Source: Sphaerimonospora cavernae (GTDB taxonomy: Bacteria > Actinomycetota > Actinomycetes > Streptosporangiales > Streptosporangiaceae). From it: a DNA stretch of 64,000 nucleotides. The stretch is from assembly GCF_042435035.1 (NCBI RefSeq), contig NZ_JBHMQT010000044.1:62001-126000 (forward strand), given 5' to 3'. Shown one piece after another: positions 40,477 to 48,782 of this stretch. A model generated the notes under the pieces. That model was given only the letters and a program-made list of their open reading frames with translations, was not told the origin of the DNA and made no database searches. The position numbers and the translations under genes were made by a program. Within the stretch, counting starts at the first letter, position 1. Each line of letters starts with the position of its first letter.

Positions 40477-41205
40477 TCAGCCGCTTGCCCGTGCGGCGAT
40501 TCCCCGCAGCAGGCAGGCCAGGCCGCACTCGAACTGTTCGTCGAAGGAGCGGTCGCGAGCCTCGACGACCCGCCGGGCGAACTGGGGATACGCACCGCTC
40601 GTGACGACCTTGTGGATGTAGGGGGCCATGCTCGACCGCCACTGCTCCTCGGTGAGGCCCGTACGGCGCTGTGCCTCTCGCTCGGACAACTCCCGGGAGA
40701 CGGCCCCGGCGACGTAGTCGCCGATGAGGGCCACGATGTCAGCCGCCAGGGTGATGTCGGAGGTGAGCTCCCCGGCCGTGGCGAGCGCGTGCTCCATCTT
40801 GCGTAGCGAGTTGGGGCCGAGCGCCGGACGGCTCGCCAGGACCGCGCAGAGCCAGGGGTGACTCAGGCGCGCGGCCCGCTGCCCGCGGGCCATCGTCGCC
40901 AGGTCCGCGTGCCAGTCGCCGGTCAGCGGTGGATCGGCGTCCCCGCCCAGGACGGCGTCGATCATCAACTCGATCAGCTCGTCGCGGCCGGCCACATGCC
41001 GGTAGAGCGATGTGGTGCCTGTGCCGAGGTCGGCGGCGACCCGGCGCATCGACAGCGCCTCCAGGCCCTCCGCGTCGGAGATCGCGACGCACACCTCGAC
41101 GATCCGCTCGACGGTCAGTGCCGGCCGCCGGGGCGTCCGACGCTCCCGGCTCCACACCTGGCCGGGAAGTGAGCTCTCCGCACCCATGGCGCACATCGTA
41201 CTCAT
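40477..41205 (-). CDS. TetR/AcrR-family transcriptional regulator
   Basis: A 242-aa regulator. The N-terminal HTH is LTVERIVEVCVAISDAEGLE, ALSMRRVAADLGTGTTSLYR, HVAGRDELIELM. The C-terminal domain is the TetR_C (TetR-class II-like) type with ALASRPALGPNS-like helices (LCAVLASRPALGPNSLRKME). Several start codons are possible (ATG at 41205, 41196 or 41187), none with a strong ribosome binding site. It is divergent from a flavin monooxygenase, with a 27-bp perfect palindrome between them, so it very probably represses both itself and the monooxygenase, like TetR-tetracycline monooxygenase pairs. Confidence 0.9.
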   Translation of the reverse strand: MSTMCAMGAESSLPGQVWSRERRTPRRPALTVERIVEVCVAISDAEGLEALSMRRVAADLGTGTTSLYRHVAGRDELIELMIDAVLGGDADPPLTGDWHADLATMARGQRAARLSHPWLCAVLASRPALGPNSLRKMEHALATAGELTSDITLAADIVALIGDYVAGAVSRELSEREAQRRTGLTEEQWRSSMAPYIHKVVTSGAYPQFARRVVEARDRSFDEQFECGLACLLRGIAARASG

Positions 41206-41211
41206 GTGGAT

Positions 41212-41238
41212 ACACTGTTCCCTAAACGGGAACAGTGT
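41212..41238. promoter_or_regulatory. TetR operator, 27-bp perfect palindrome
   Basis: ACACTGTTCCC-TAAAC-GGGAACAGTGT has 11-bp perfect arms and a 5-bp spacer, in the 69 bases between the divergent TetR and monooxygenase starts. This is the best operator candidate in the window. Confidence 0.88.
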
Positions 41239-41274
41239 TCCCAGAGGCCTTCGGGAGTCTTCGGAAGGGGAGTC

Positions 41275-42849
41275 ATGCGTTCGACAGAGGTGCTGATCGT
41301 GGGCGGCGGGACGGTCGGCCTGGCCGCGGCGGTCTTCCTGGCCCACCACGGGGTGCGGGCCGAGGTGGTGGAGCGAGCGGATGGCCCACAGGTCCACCCT
41401 CGAGCCACCGGGGTGGGCAAGCGCACCGTGGAACTGCTGCGCGAGGTGGGCCTGGCCGACGTGGTGGACTCCGTGGCGATCGACCTGCGGGAGGGCGGCC
41501 TCGGCATGATCACCGTCGACACTCTGGCCGCGGCGGACCCGTCCGAACCTGCCTCATGGCCGTCCGCTGCGCCGTCCTCTTCCAGGCCGCCCTCTCTTGC
41601 GCCGTCCGGGCATGGTCGCTCGCCCTTCCCCTACACGCCCGCGGCGCTGCGCGGCACCTGCCCCCAGAACCGGCTCGATGTCGTTCTGCTGGCTGCGGCG
41701 CGAGAGCGTGGCGCGACTGTGTCGTACGGCACCGGGTTGGTGTCGTTCGAGCAGGACGGAGAGGGAGTCACGGCCGTTCTGTCGACGGGGGAGAGGGTGC
41801 GCGCCCGCTACCTGGTGGCGGCCGACGGGGCTCGCAGTGAGGTCAGAACCGCGTTGGGGATCGGACTGTCCGGCCCGGGGACGCTGGGGGAGCCCATCCA
41901 GAACGTCCTGTTCCGGGCCGACCTGGGCGGACTCATCCGTGGACGGCGCTTCGCGGTGTGCAGGATCACCAACCCGGAGGCGCCGGGCACGCTCATCATG
42001 ATCGACGGCGAGAAGGAATGGGTCTTCCACATCGGGCTGGACCGGGAGCCGACGCCCGACCTGATCCGCACCGCCCTCGGCGTGCCGGACCTCCAGGTGG
42101 AGATCGTCAGCACGCTGGTCTGGCGGGTTCGGGCCCAGGTCGCGGACAGGTTCAGGGACGGACGGGTGTTCCTGGCGGGCGACGCCGCGCACACAGTTCC
42201 GCCACTGGGCGCCTTCGGCATGAACACCGGGATCGCCGACGCGCACAATCTCGCCTGGAAGCTCGCCTCGGTGCTCCGCGGCGAGGCCGGCCCCGCGCTG
42301 CTCGAGACGTACGGCACGGAGCGGCGTCCCGTGGCGGTGCTCGCGATGGAGCAGGCCCTGCTGCGCCTGACCGACCCCGCCCTGCACTGGGACCGCAGTC
42401 CGGCACAGGCCGAGGCCCGGGCGCGGGTGGGTGCCGTCAACGCCCCGATCGTCGACCTCGGGTATCGCTACGCGTCGGCAGCCGTGATCGACCCGGTTCC
42501 CGAGCTTCCCTCCGCGGAGGACGTCGCCCTCGACCTCGACGGGTCGCCGGGCTCACGCGTCCCGCACGCCTGGGTGGCCGACGGGGTCTCCACGCTCGAC
42601 CTGATCCGCTGCCGCTTCACGGTCCTGACCACGCCGGACGGGTCGCCCTGGCTGGAGGAGGCGGACCGGCTCGGCCTGAACGCCCACGCGGTGGACCTGC
42701 CCGCGATCCCGCCCGGGGGCGCCATGCTGGTGCGTCCCGACGGGTTCGTGGGCTGGCGTACCGCCGGCGCGTCCGCGACAGCGCCGGACGGTGGACCCGA
42801 GGGGCTCGGCCGGGCGCTCGACCGTCTGCTGTGCCGTAGGGAGAGTTAG
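41275..42849 (+). CDS. FAD-dependent monooxygenase (PheA/TetX/Rox-like)
   Basis: A 524-aa class A flavoprotein monooxygenase. The FAD Rossmann motif is VLIVGGGTVGLAAAVFLAHH at the start, the DG region lies in YLVAADGARSEVRTALG, and the second FAD motif is RVFLAGDAAHTVPPLGAFGM followed by NTGIADAHNLAWKLA. The C-terminus has the thioredoxin-like domain of aromatic and antibiotic hydroxylases (GGAMLVRPDGFVGWR). It carries a Ser/Pro-rich insert near residue 90. GAAGGGGAG lies just upstream of the ATG. Divergent TetR and palindrome suggest induction by its substrate, possibly a rifamycin- or tetracycline-like antibiotic or an aromatic compound. This is inference. Confidence 0.92.
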   Translation: MRSTEVLIVGGGTVGLAAAVFLAHHGVRAEVVERADGPQVHPRATGVGKRTVELLREVGLADVVDSVAIDLREGGLGMITVDTLAAADPSEPASWPSAAPSSSRPPSLAPSGHGRSPFPYTPAALRGTCPQNRLDVVLLAAARERGATVSYGTGLVSFEQDGEGVTAVLSTGERVRARYLVAADGARSEVRTALGIGLSGPGTLGEPIQNVLFRADLGGLIRGRRFAVCRITNPEAPGTLIMIDGEKEWVFHIGLDREPTPDLIRTALGVPDLQVEIVSTLVWRVRAQVADRFRDGRVFLAGDAAHTVPPLGAFGMNTGIADAHNLAWKLASVLRGEAGPALLETYGTERRPVAVLAMEQALLRLTDPALHWDRSPAQAEARARVGAVNAPIVDLGYRYASAAVIDPVPELPSAEDVALDLDGSPGSRVPHAWVADGVSTLDLIRCRFTVLTTPDGSPWLEEADRLGLNAHAVDLPAIPPGGAMLVRPDGFVGWRTAGASATAPDGGPEGLGRALDRLLCRRES

Positions 42850-42852
42850 AGC

Positions 42853-43998
42853 TCAGAGGTCGAAGGAGCGCCCGATGATCTCCTTCATGATCTCGGTCGT
42901 GCCGCCGTAGATGGTCTGGACCCGGCTGTCCAGCCAGGCCCTGGCCACCGGATATTCGAGCATGTAGCCGTACCCTCCGTGAAGTTGGAGGCAGCGGTCG
43001 ATCACCCTGTTCTGCAACTCGGTCGTCCACCACTTGGCCTTGGCGGCGTCCACGACCGTGAGCTCACGCGCGTTGAGGGCGAGCACGCACTTGTCCACAT
43101 AGTGCCGCGCGATCTCCACCTCGGTGGCCAGCTCGGCCAGCAGGAACCGGGTGTTCTGGAACTGACCGATGCTCCTGCCGAACGCCTTGCGGCTCCGGCA
43201 GTATTCGATGGTCGTCTCCAGCACGCTCTCGGCGGCCGCCACCGCCGCGACCGCGATCGACAGACGTTCCTGCGGCAGATTGTTCATCAACTGGACGAAG
43301 CCCCGGCCGTCCTCGTCGCCGAGGCGGTTGGCGACCGGAACGCGGACGTTCTCGAAGAACAGCTCGGCGGTGTCCTGGGCGTGCATGCCGATCTTCTCGA
43401 GGTTGCGCCCGCGGGTGAAGCCCGCCATCCCGCGCTCGACCACCAGCAACGTGATGCCGCGGGCGCCCGCCGCGGGGTCGGTCCTGGCGACGACCACGAC
43501 CAGGTCGGAGTTGATGCCGTTGGTGATGAACGTCTTCTGCCCGTTGACCACGTAGTGGTCGCCCTCGTGTACGGCTGTCGTACGGATGCCCTGCAGGTCG
43601 CTGCCGGCCCCCGGCTCGGTCATCGCGACCGCCGTGATCAGCTCGCCGGAGGCGAACCCGGGCAGCCAGCGCCCCTTCTGCTCCTCGTTCGTCAGGTCCA
43701 CGAAGTAGGGAGCCATGACGTCGTTGTGCAGCGAGAAGCCGAGGCCCGTCGCGCCGGCCCGGATGATCTCTTCGACGATGACCGCGTTGTAGCGGAAGTC
43801 CGTGATGCCGGCCCCGCCGTACGCCTCCGGGACGGAGAAGCCGAACATGCCCAGCTCGCCGGCCTTCTTCCACACCTCGCGGGGGACGATGCCGTCCTTC
43901 TCCCACTGACCGTGACGCCGGGTCACTTCGCGGGCGATGAAATCGCGAACGGTCTCGCGGAAGAGCAGGTGCTCCTCGTCGAAGAGGTCTCGCCGCAT
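42853..43998 (-). CDS. Acyl-CoA dehydrogenase
   Basis: A 381-aa FAD enzyme for alpha,beta-dehydrogenation of acyl-CoA. The first signature is TAVAMTEPGAGSDLQGIRTT (about residues 120-138), the FAD segment is KTFITNGINSDLVVVVARTD, and the second signature is CLQLHGGYGYMLEYPVAR, containing the catalytic Glu, then QTIYGGTTEIMKEIIGRSFDL at the end. Length is standard. An inverted repeat (CAGAAT-ACA-ATTCTG) lies about 70 bases upstream and could be its operator. Convergent with the monooxygenase, 3 bases apart. Confidence 0.94.
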   Translation of the reverse strand: MRRDLFDEEHLLFRETVRDFIAREVTRRHGQWEKDGIVPREVWKKAGELGMFGFSVPEAYGGAGITDFRYNAVIVEEIIRAGATGLGFSLHNDVMAPYFVDLTNEEQKGRWLPGFASGELITAVAMTEPGAGSDLQGIRTTAVHEGDHYVVNGQKTFITNGINSDLVVVVARTDPAAGARGITLLVVERGMAGFTRGRNLEKIGMHAQDTAELFFENVRVPVANRLGDEDGRGFVQLMNNLPQERLSIAVAAVAAAESVLETTIEYCRSRKAFGRSIGQFQNTRFLLAELATEVEIARHYVDKCVLALNARELTVVDAAKAKWWTTELQNRVIDRCLQLHGGYGYMLEYPVARAWLDSRVQTIYGGTTEIMKEIIGRSFDL

Positions 43999-44067
43999 CT
44001 GGTACGCCTCCGGCTCGGGGACTGCACTGCTGGGGGATTGGACTGCTCGGGGACTGGTCGACCTGGC

Positions 44068-44082
44068 CAGAATACAATTCTG
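44068..44082. promoter_or_regulatory. Palindrome upstream of the acyl-CoA dehydrogenase gene
   Basis: CAGAAT-ACA-ATTCTG is a perfect 6-bp dyad, AT-rich for this genome, 70-84 bases before the start codon. It is similar in style to operators of TetR-type lipid regulators; the binding protein is unknown. Confidence 0.5.
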
Positions 44083-44252
44083 TTACTCGTCGGTCGGTCG
44101 AGGCGGGCTCCTTGCTCCAAATCGGGCCAGGTGATTACAAATCCGCCACCATCGACGCATTCACCCGTACGGGTCTTGACCCAGCCCGTAAGATCTACCT
44201 TCGATTTACTTGCTTTCGCCTGTCTGGGCGGCCCTCGCGATCGGAGTGTGCG

Positions 44253-45680
44253 GTGGTTCGGTGGAAAGCGGGGCGGCGTGGTGTGCTCGCCGCCGCGGTC
44301 GTGAGCGTGATCGGAGGCGGGCTCCTCGCACTTCCGCTGACCTCAGCCCAGGCGGAGATGGCCCAGGTCGACCTCACCTACAGGTGTACCAAGGGCGTCG
44401 CGCCCAACCCGGTCGACCTGAAGATCACTCTCACTGTGCAGACCGCGCTGTCCGTCGGGCAGCCGCTGGATGTCAAATGGAACATCGCCTACGAGAACGG
44501 CACCAGGTTTCTGTCCCCCGGCCTGTTCCAGCCCGGCGCCCGTCTCTCGGCGACGGGTAAGGTCGGCGTCCTGGGCGAGAAGTGGCAGGGCGAGCTGCAC
44601 TCGCTCGGCGCGAAGGACCAGGAGCGTCTGCAGGCCGGCGGTCCTCTGGCCCTGCCCGAGCTGATCTCCGGCGCGGTGAGCACGACGGACGAGGGCGTGT
44701 TCGCGATCGAGCCTCGCGATCTCCTGATCGACTTCACCCCGCCGCCTTCAGAGAAGGTCGTCAACGACGACGACCTCTCGAAGATCAGTTACGACGCGAA
44801 CTGGATCGACTTCAACGACCGTGACCCCAAGTTCCACGACATCCACGAGGACGTACACGCGACCGAGGTGCAGGGCGCGAAGGCGACGTTCGAGTTCACG
44901 GGGACGGGCGTCGACTTCATCACCGAGCAGGACCACCGCGCCGGCGAGGTGGACTTCAAGATCGACGGGAAGCCGGGCATTCCGGCGACCGCCGACGCGT
45001 CCAAGGACGCCGACGGCAACCCGGTCGTGGTCGTCAACCAGGGAAACCACACGCTGTGGGGCATGCGCGGCCTGCCGTACGGCCCGCACACGCTCGAGGT
45101 GACGAACCTTGAGAACAAGTGGATGATGGTGGACGGTTTCAGGGCGGTCACGGAGCAGCTCCTCGACCCGCCGAAGCAGTTCCAGGCGACGTGCAAGCCG
45201 GTGAAGAAGCCCACAGCCATCAGGGTCGTCATCGGCGGCGGGAATTCGACCGCTGGCCCGTCGACCAGTCCTTCTGGTTCGGACGGCCCTTCGAACACCC
45301 CGGGTGGGACCCCTGGCGGGAACACCCCCGGCGGGAACACCCCCGGCGGGGAGACCCCGGGTGGGAGCACCCCGGCGAGGACGCCCTCGTTCAGTCCGCG
45401 TCCCACCGTGACCGTCACCGCCACCGCCACCGCCACCGCCGCCGCCTCGCCCAGTCCGACCGCGACGACCACGGTGACGATGACCGCGACGCCCACCGTC
45501 GCCCAGGTGGAGGTCACGCCCAAGGGTGGGGCGCAGACCGGCGAGGCCCCGGAGCAGACCTCCTCCGGGGGACTGCTCCTCGGCTCGGGTGGTCTGATGC
45601 TGCTGGTCGGCGTGTGGGGTGGCGTGGCGACGCTCAGGCGCAGGGCCGCCCATTCGGGTGACTCGTCGGCGACGCGCTGA
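44253..45680 (+). CDS. Secreted, wall-anchored protein with PGG repeats (sortase substrate 1)
   Basis: A 475-aa surface protein. It starts at GTG with GGAG six bases upstream; the signal peptide is VLAAAVVSVIGGGLLALPL with cleavage near AQA-EM. A beta-rich mature region (Cys in YRCTKGV and ATCKPVKK) is followed at about 370-395 by a collagen-like linker of repeated NTPGG units, then a Thr/Ala/Val-rich stalk (TVTVTATATATA). The sorting signal is GGAQTGEAP, then a hydrophobic segment (GLLLGSGGLMLLVGVWGG) and Arg-Arg-Arg. A class F sortase follows 13 bases later and probably anchors it. The function of the exposed part is unknown. Confidence 0.82.
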   Translation: MVRWKAGRRGVLAAAVVSVIGGGLLALPLTSAQAEMAQVDLTYRCTKGVAPNPVDLKITLTVQTALSVGQPLDVKWNIAYENGTRFLSPGLFQPGARLSATGKVGVLGEKWQGELHSLGAKDQERLQAGGPLALPELISGAVSTTDEGVFAIEPRDLLIDFTPPPSEKVVNDDDLSKISYDANWIDFNDRDPKFHDIHEDVHATEVQGAKATFEFTGTGVDFITEQDHRAGEVDFKIDGKPGIPATADASKDADGNPVVVVNQGNHTLWGMRGLPYGPHTLEVTNLENKWMMVDGFRAVTEQLLDPPKQFQATCKPVKKPTAIRVVIGGGNSTAGPSTSPSGSDGPSNTPGGTPGGNTPGGNTPGGETPGGSTPARTPSFSPRPTVTVTATATATAAASPSPTATTTVTMTATPTVAQVEVTPKGGAQTGEAPEQTSSGGLLLGSGGLMLLVGVWGGVATLRRRAAHSGDSSATR

Positions 45681-45693
45681 GGGGACCGCGACG

Positions 45694-46572
45694 ATGATGT
45701 CCACTCCAGACGGCGCCCCCGCCGCGGGGGAGAGCTCCGTTCCCGCTGAAGGTGCTCCGGGCGCGGAAGCCGCCAAGCCGGCGCGCGGGGCGCTGCCGCA
45801 GCCCGTCCTCGCGGCGCTGCTGGTGGTCGGCTCCTTCGGCGGGATCATCGCGGTCATGATCGGGATGTTGGCCGTGCTGTCGCCGGCGGAGCCGGAGTCG
45901 CCCGGCGGTCGGGTGGACATCCAGGGCGCGGGCAACATCGCATACCTTCCGGCGACCGTCGGGCCTGGCGGGCCGGACGCGCCGCTGACCGCGGCCGACC
46001 CGGCGGCGCCACCGCCGGATCCCGCGCTTCAGCCGTTTCCGCCGCTCACGCTGACCCCGAAAACGGCCTCGGCGGCGACGTCGAGGATGTCCGCGCTCAC
46101 GAGGGCGAAGGGCAGGCCGACCAGGATCAGGATCCCGTCGATCGGGGTGTCCGCCCCGATCGGTTCGATCGGCGTGGACAAGAAGGGTGAGATCGATGCC
46201 CCGCCGCTGAGCAAGCCCAACCTCACCGGTTGGTACCGGTTCGGGCCCGCCCCCGGCGACCAGGGGCCGGCGGTCATCCTCGGTCACGTGAACACGCGTC
46301 AAGGCGCCGCGGTGTTCAGCCGGCTGCGCGAGATCAAGCGCGGCAACAAGATCGCCGTACAGCGTGCGGACGGTAAAACCGCCATTTTCACCGTGGACGG
46401 GGTCGAACAGGTCAGCAAGCTGAAATTTCCGACCAATCGGGTGTACGGCAACACCGCCACGGCGTCACTCCGCCTGGTCACGTGTGGCGGAGTGTTCAAC
46501 GCCAAAGCGCATCACTACACCGACAACATCATCGTGTACGCCACGCTGACCTCGACCCGCGGCAAGAAGTGA
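45694..46572 (+). CDS. Class F sortase 1
   Basis: A 292-aa transpeptidase. It has an N-terminal cytosolic tail, one membrane helix (VLAALLVVGSFGGIIAVMIG) and a Pro/Ala-rich linker. The sortase barrel follows: IRIPSIGVSAPIGSIG, catalytic His in VILGHVNT, Cys in LRLVTCGGVF, and a conserved Arg near NRVYGN. The class F type is the common actinobacterial one. It is coupled to the preceding surface protein and is 40 to 50 per cent similar by eye to the second sortase 1.3 kb downstream. Confidence 0.9.
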   Translation: MMSTPDGAPAAGESSVPAEGAPGAEAAKPARGALPQPVLAALLVVGSFGGIIAVMIGMLAVLSPAEPESPGGRVDIQGAGNIAYLPATVGPGGPDAPLTAADPAAPPPDPALQPFPPLTLTPKTASAATSRMSALTRAKGRPTRIRIPSIGVSAPIGSIGVDKKGEIDAPPLSKPNLTGWYRFGPAPGDQGPAVILGHVNTRQGAAVFSRLREIKRGNKIAVQRADGKTAIFTVDGVEQVSKLKFPTNRVYGNTATASLRLVTCGGVFNAKAHHYTDNIIVYATLTSTRGKK

Positions 46573-46798
46573 CCCCGCGGTTCGAGGGGTCTTTCCGAGC
46601 ATCGTCGCCACGAACGCTTGTCAAGATCAGACCGGGGGGAAGTTGACTGGTAGATTACCTTCCTGTGGGGAGATCATGCCAATTTCACGACTTGTGCGGG
46701 CCCCGGCGCGGGTCCTGCGCGTACCCGATTGAGGATTCTCTCTCCAAGAGTGTCCGAATCCTGAGATCCTGGTGCGCCGGTTATTGGGGTGATTTGGG
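46573..46798 (+). promoter_or_regulatory. Intergenic region with possible 18-aa leader peptide before substrate 2
   Basis: Between sortase 1 and substrate 2. A short frame at 46676-46732, preceded by GGGGAGATC, could encode MPISRLVRAPARVLRVPD. TTGACT at 46643 may be a -35 element. No other gene is seen. The leader is a low-confidence suggestion. Confidence 0.3.
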
Positions 46799-47725
46799 AT
46801 GGGAGACAAGCCAGTGCTGAGGTCAGGGGCGCGGGGTCCTGTCATCAGGAAGGCGGCCCTGGCCGGAGCGGTCGGCGCCGGCGTCATCTTCTTCGGGCTG
46901 CCCGCCCTGGGCGCGCTGGCGCCGGCTCCCAAGACCGTGTCGTACGTATGCGTTCCCACGCCGTCGACGGAGGTCCCGCCCTCGCCCGATCTGTCGGTGA
47001 CGCTGGGAGGTCCCGCGAGCGCGACACCATCCGAGCCGGTCACGCTGTCGTGGGAGAACTCCCAGGCGAACGTGCCGGTCGAGCGGCAACTCAAGGCCGT
47101 TGCCGAGATCCCCACAACCGATCACATCGTCATGGTCGGTGAACTCGTCATCACGGGGCCCGCGGCCAACACGACCGCCACGGTCACGGCTACGGCGACC
47201 GCTGTGCCTCAGGCGAAGATCGAGGCCGGTTCCCCCATCCCGTTCCCGACGATCAGCGCGACGGTGACGCCCACCGTGGCCGGGACGCTCGTCGTGAAGG
47301 CCGAGAAGTTCACGCTTCAGGTCGTTTCGGCCGCCGGTGGCGGTGTCATGTACATCTGTACGGTCGGGACCGCGGGGGCGAACATCGCCCCGGCCGAGGT
47401 TTCCGTCACCGTCACGCCCTCCGCGTCGAGTTCGTCCAGCCCCTCGCCCAGCCCCTCGCCCAGCCCATCTCCGAGCGCCACACCGAGCGCGACTCCGACA
47501 CCCCGGCACACGAAAACCGTGTACGAGACGGTGACACTCGGCGCGTCGCCGAAACCGAAGAAGAAGGGCCAGGTGAATACGCCCGACGGCGGCGTGTCCA
47601 CGGGCGGGGGCGGTGAGGCCGGCCCGGATGCGAGGGTCCTCATTCTCACCGGGGCGGGACTGATGCTGGCGGCGGCCGCCGGAGGACTCGTGCTGCGCAC
47701 CCGCCGCCGGGCCGTACGGCAGTAG
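46799..47725 (+). CDS. Secreted, wall-anchored protein (sortase substrate 2)
   Basis: A 308-aa surface protein. Its N-terminal signal is ALAGAVGAGVIFFGLPALGA followed by a mature part with two Cys residues (YVCVPTP, MYICTVG), suggesting one disulfide-held Ig-like domain. A Ser/Pro stalk of repeated PSPS units leads to the sorting signal GGVSTGGGG with a hydrophobic helix (LTGAGLMLAAAAGGLVL) and an Arg-rich tail. It resembles substrate 1 in layout but is shorter. The second sortase gene starts 9 bases later, giving a second substrate-sortase pair. Confidence 0.82.
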   Translation: MGDKPVLRSGARGPVIRKAALAGAVGAGVIFFGLPALGALAPAPKTVSYVCVPTPSTEVPPSPDLSVTLGGPASATPSEPVTLSWENSQANVPVERQLKAVAEIPTTDHIVMVGELVITGPAANTTATVTATATAVPQAKIEAGSPIPFPTISATVTPTVAGTLVVKAEKFTLQVVSAAGGGVMYICTVGTAGANIAPAEVSVTVTPSASSSSSPSPSPSPSPSPSATPSATPTPRHTKTVYETVTLGASPKPKKKGQVNTPDGGVSTGGGGEAGPDARVLILTGAGLMLAAAAGGLVLRTRRRAVRQ

Positions 47726-47733
47726 GGCAGCTC

Positions 47734-48693
47734 ATGGGCACGCCACCGCCCGGGCACTATCCGCCGGATGGGTCCGGCGGGCCGTTCGGGCCGCCCACGG
47801 GGAACGCCGGCGCCCAGGGTGTTCCCGGTGCTTTCGTGCCGCAGGGTTATCCCCAGCCGGTGTACGGCCAGCCGATCTTCCAGCCGGTCGTGCTGCACCA
47901 GCAGGTCCAACCGCGGACTCAGGAGGACGCCGAGGCGCGGCCCGGGAGCGGCGTGGAGGGGCTCGGTACCCAGGCGATCAGGGGCGTGCTCATCCTCGCC
48001 GCCGTCGTGGGCCTGGTGATCGTCCTCATCGGGGCCGGATTCATGATCATGTCGCCGGACCAGTACACCACGCCGGACCGTACGTCGTTGCAACGGCCGG
48101 ACGGCGTGAACCAGATGGCGGCCACCGTCGGCCCCGGGGGCCCCGGGAACCCCCTGACGCAGGCCGACCCGACCGCACCTCCGCCGCTCCCGCGCCTGCC
48201 CGCGGCTCCGCCGATGCAGCCCTCCTCGCCCAAGCGGCTGATCATCCCCAAGCTGGGCGTCAACGCGCCGATCAGATCGGTCGGTACGGACAAGTCCGGC
48301 GCCATCGAAACTCCGCCGATCAACAATCACAACCTCGCCGGCTGGTATCGGGGCGGCCCGACGCCGGGCGAGGTCGGCCCGGCCATCATGCTCGGCCACA
48401 AGGACACCCGGACCCGCGGCGCGGTCTTCAGCAGACTGCACGAGATGCAGTACGGCGACCAGATCGAGGTCGTTCGGATGGACGGCACCATCGCGGTCTT
48501 CACCGTGGGCGGCATCGAGCAGGCGGCCAAGCAGACGTTCCCGACCGGCCGGGTGTACGGCGATGCCGCGAACGCGGAGCTCCGGCTGATCACCTGCGGA
48601 GGTACGTACAGCCATGCGACCGGCCATTACGTCGACAATGTCATCGTTTATGCCGTTATGACCGGAACTCGGCTCGCGAAGGCGGACTCCTGA
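47734..48693 (+). CDS. Class F sortase 2
   Basis: A 319-aa transpeptidase. A Pro/Gln-rich cytosolic N-terminus (about 85 aa) precedes a membrane helix (GVLILAAVVGLVIVLIGAGF). Then come a linker nearly the same as in sortase 1 (ATVGPGGPGNPLTQADP) and the catalytic domain: LIIPKLGVNAPIRSVG, His in IMLGHKDT, Cys in LRLITCGGTY. It clearly arose by tandem duplication with sortase 1. The long Pro-rich N-tail is specific to this copy. Confidence 0.9.
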   Translation: MGTPPPGHYPPDGSGGPFGPPTGNAGAQGVPGAFVPQGYPQPVYGQPIFQPVVLHQQVQPRTQEDAEARPGSGVEGLGTQAIRGVLILAAVVGLVIVLIGAGFMIMSPDQYTTPDRTSLQRPDGVNQMAATVGPGGPGNPLTQADPTAPPPLPRLPAAPPMQPSSPKRLIIPKLGVNAPIRSVGTDKSGAIETPPINNHNLAGWYRGGPTPGEVGPAIMLGHKDTRTRGAVFSRLHEMQYGDQIEVVRMDGTIAVFTVGGIEQAAKQTFPTGRVYGDAANAELRLITCGGTYSHATGHYVDNVIVYAVMTGTRLAKADS

Positions 48694-48782
48694 ACGTCGT
48701 GAGTGCGCGCAGGTCCGCGGAACTGCTCGTGTATCGCGCCGGGTGAGGCTATCGTCTCAACAAGCGATCAAGAGGAGGGGCT

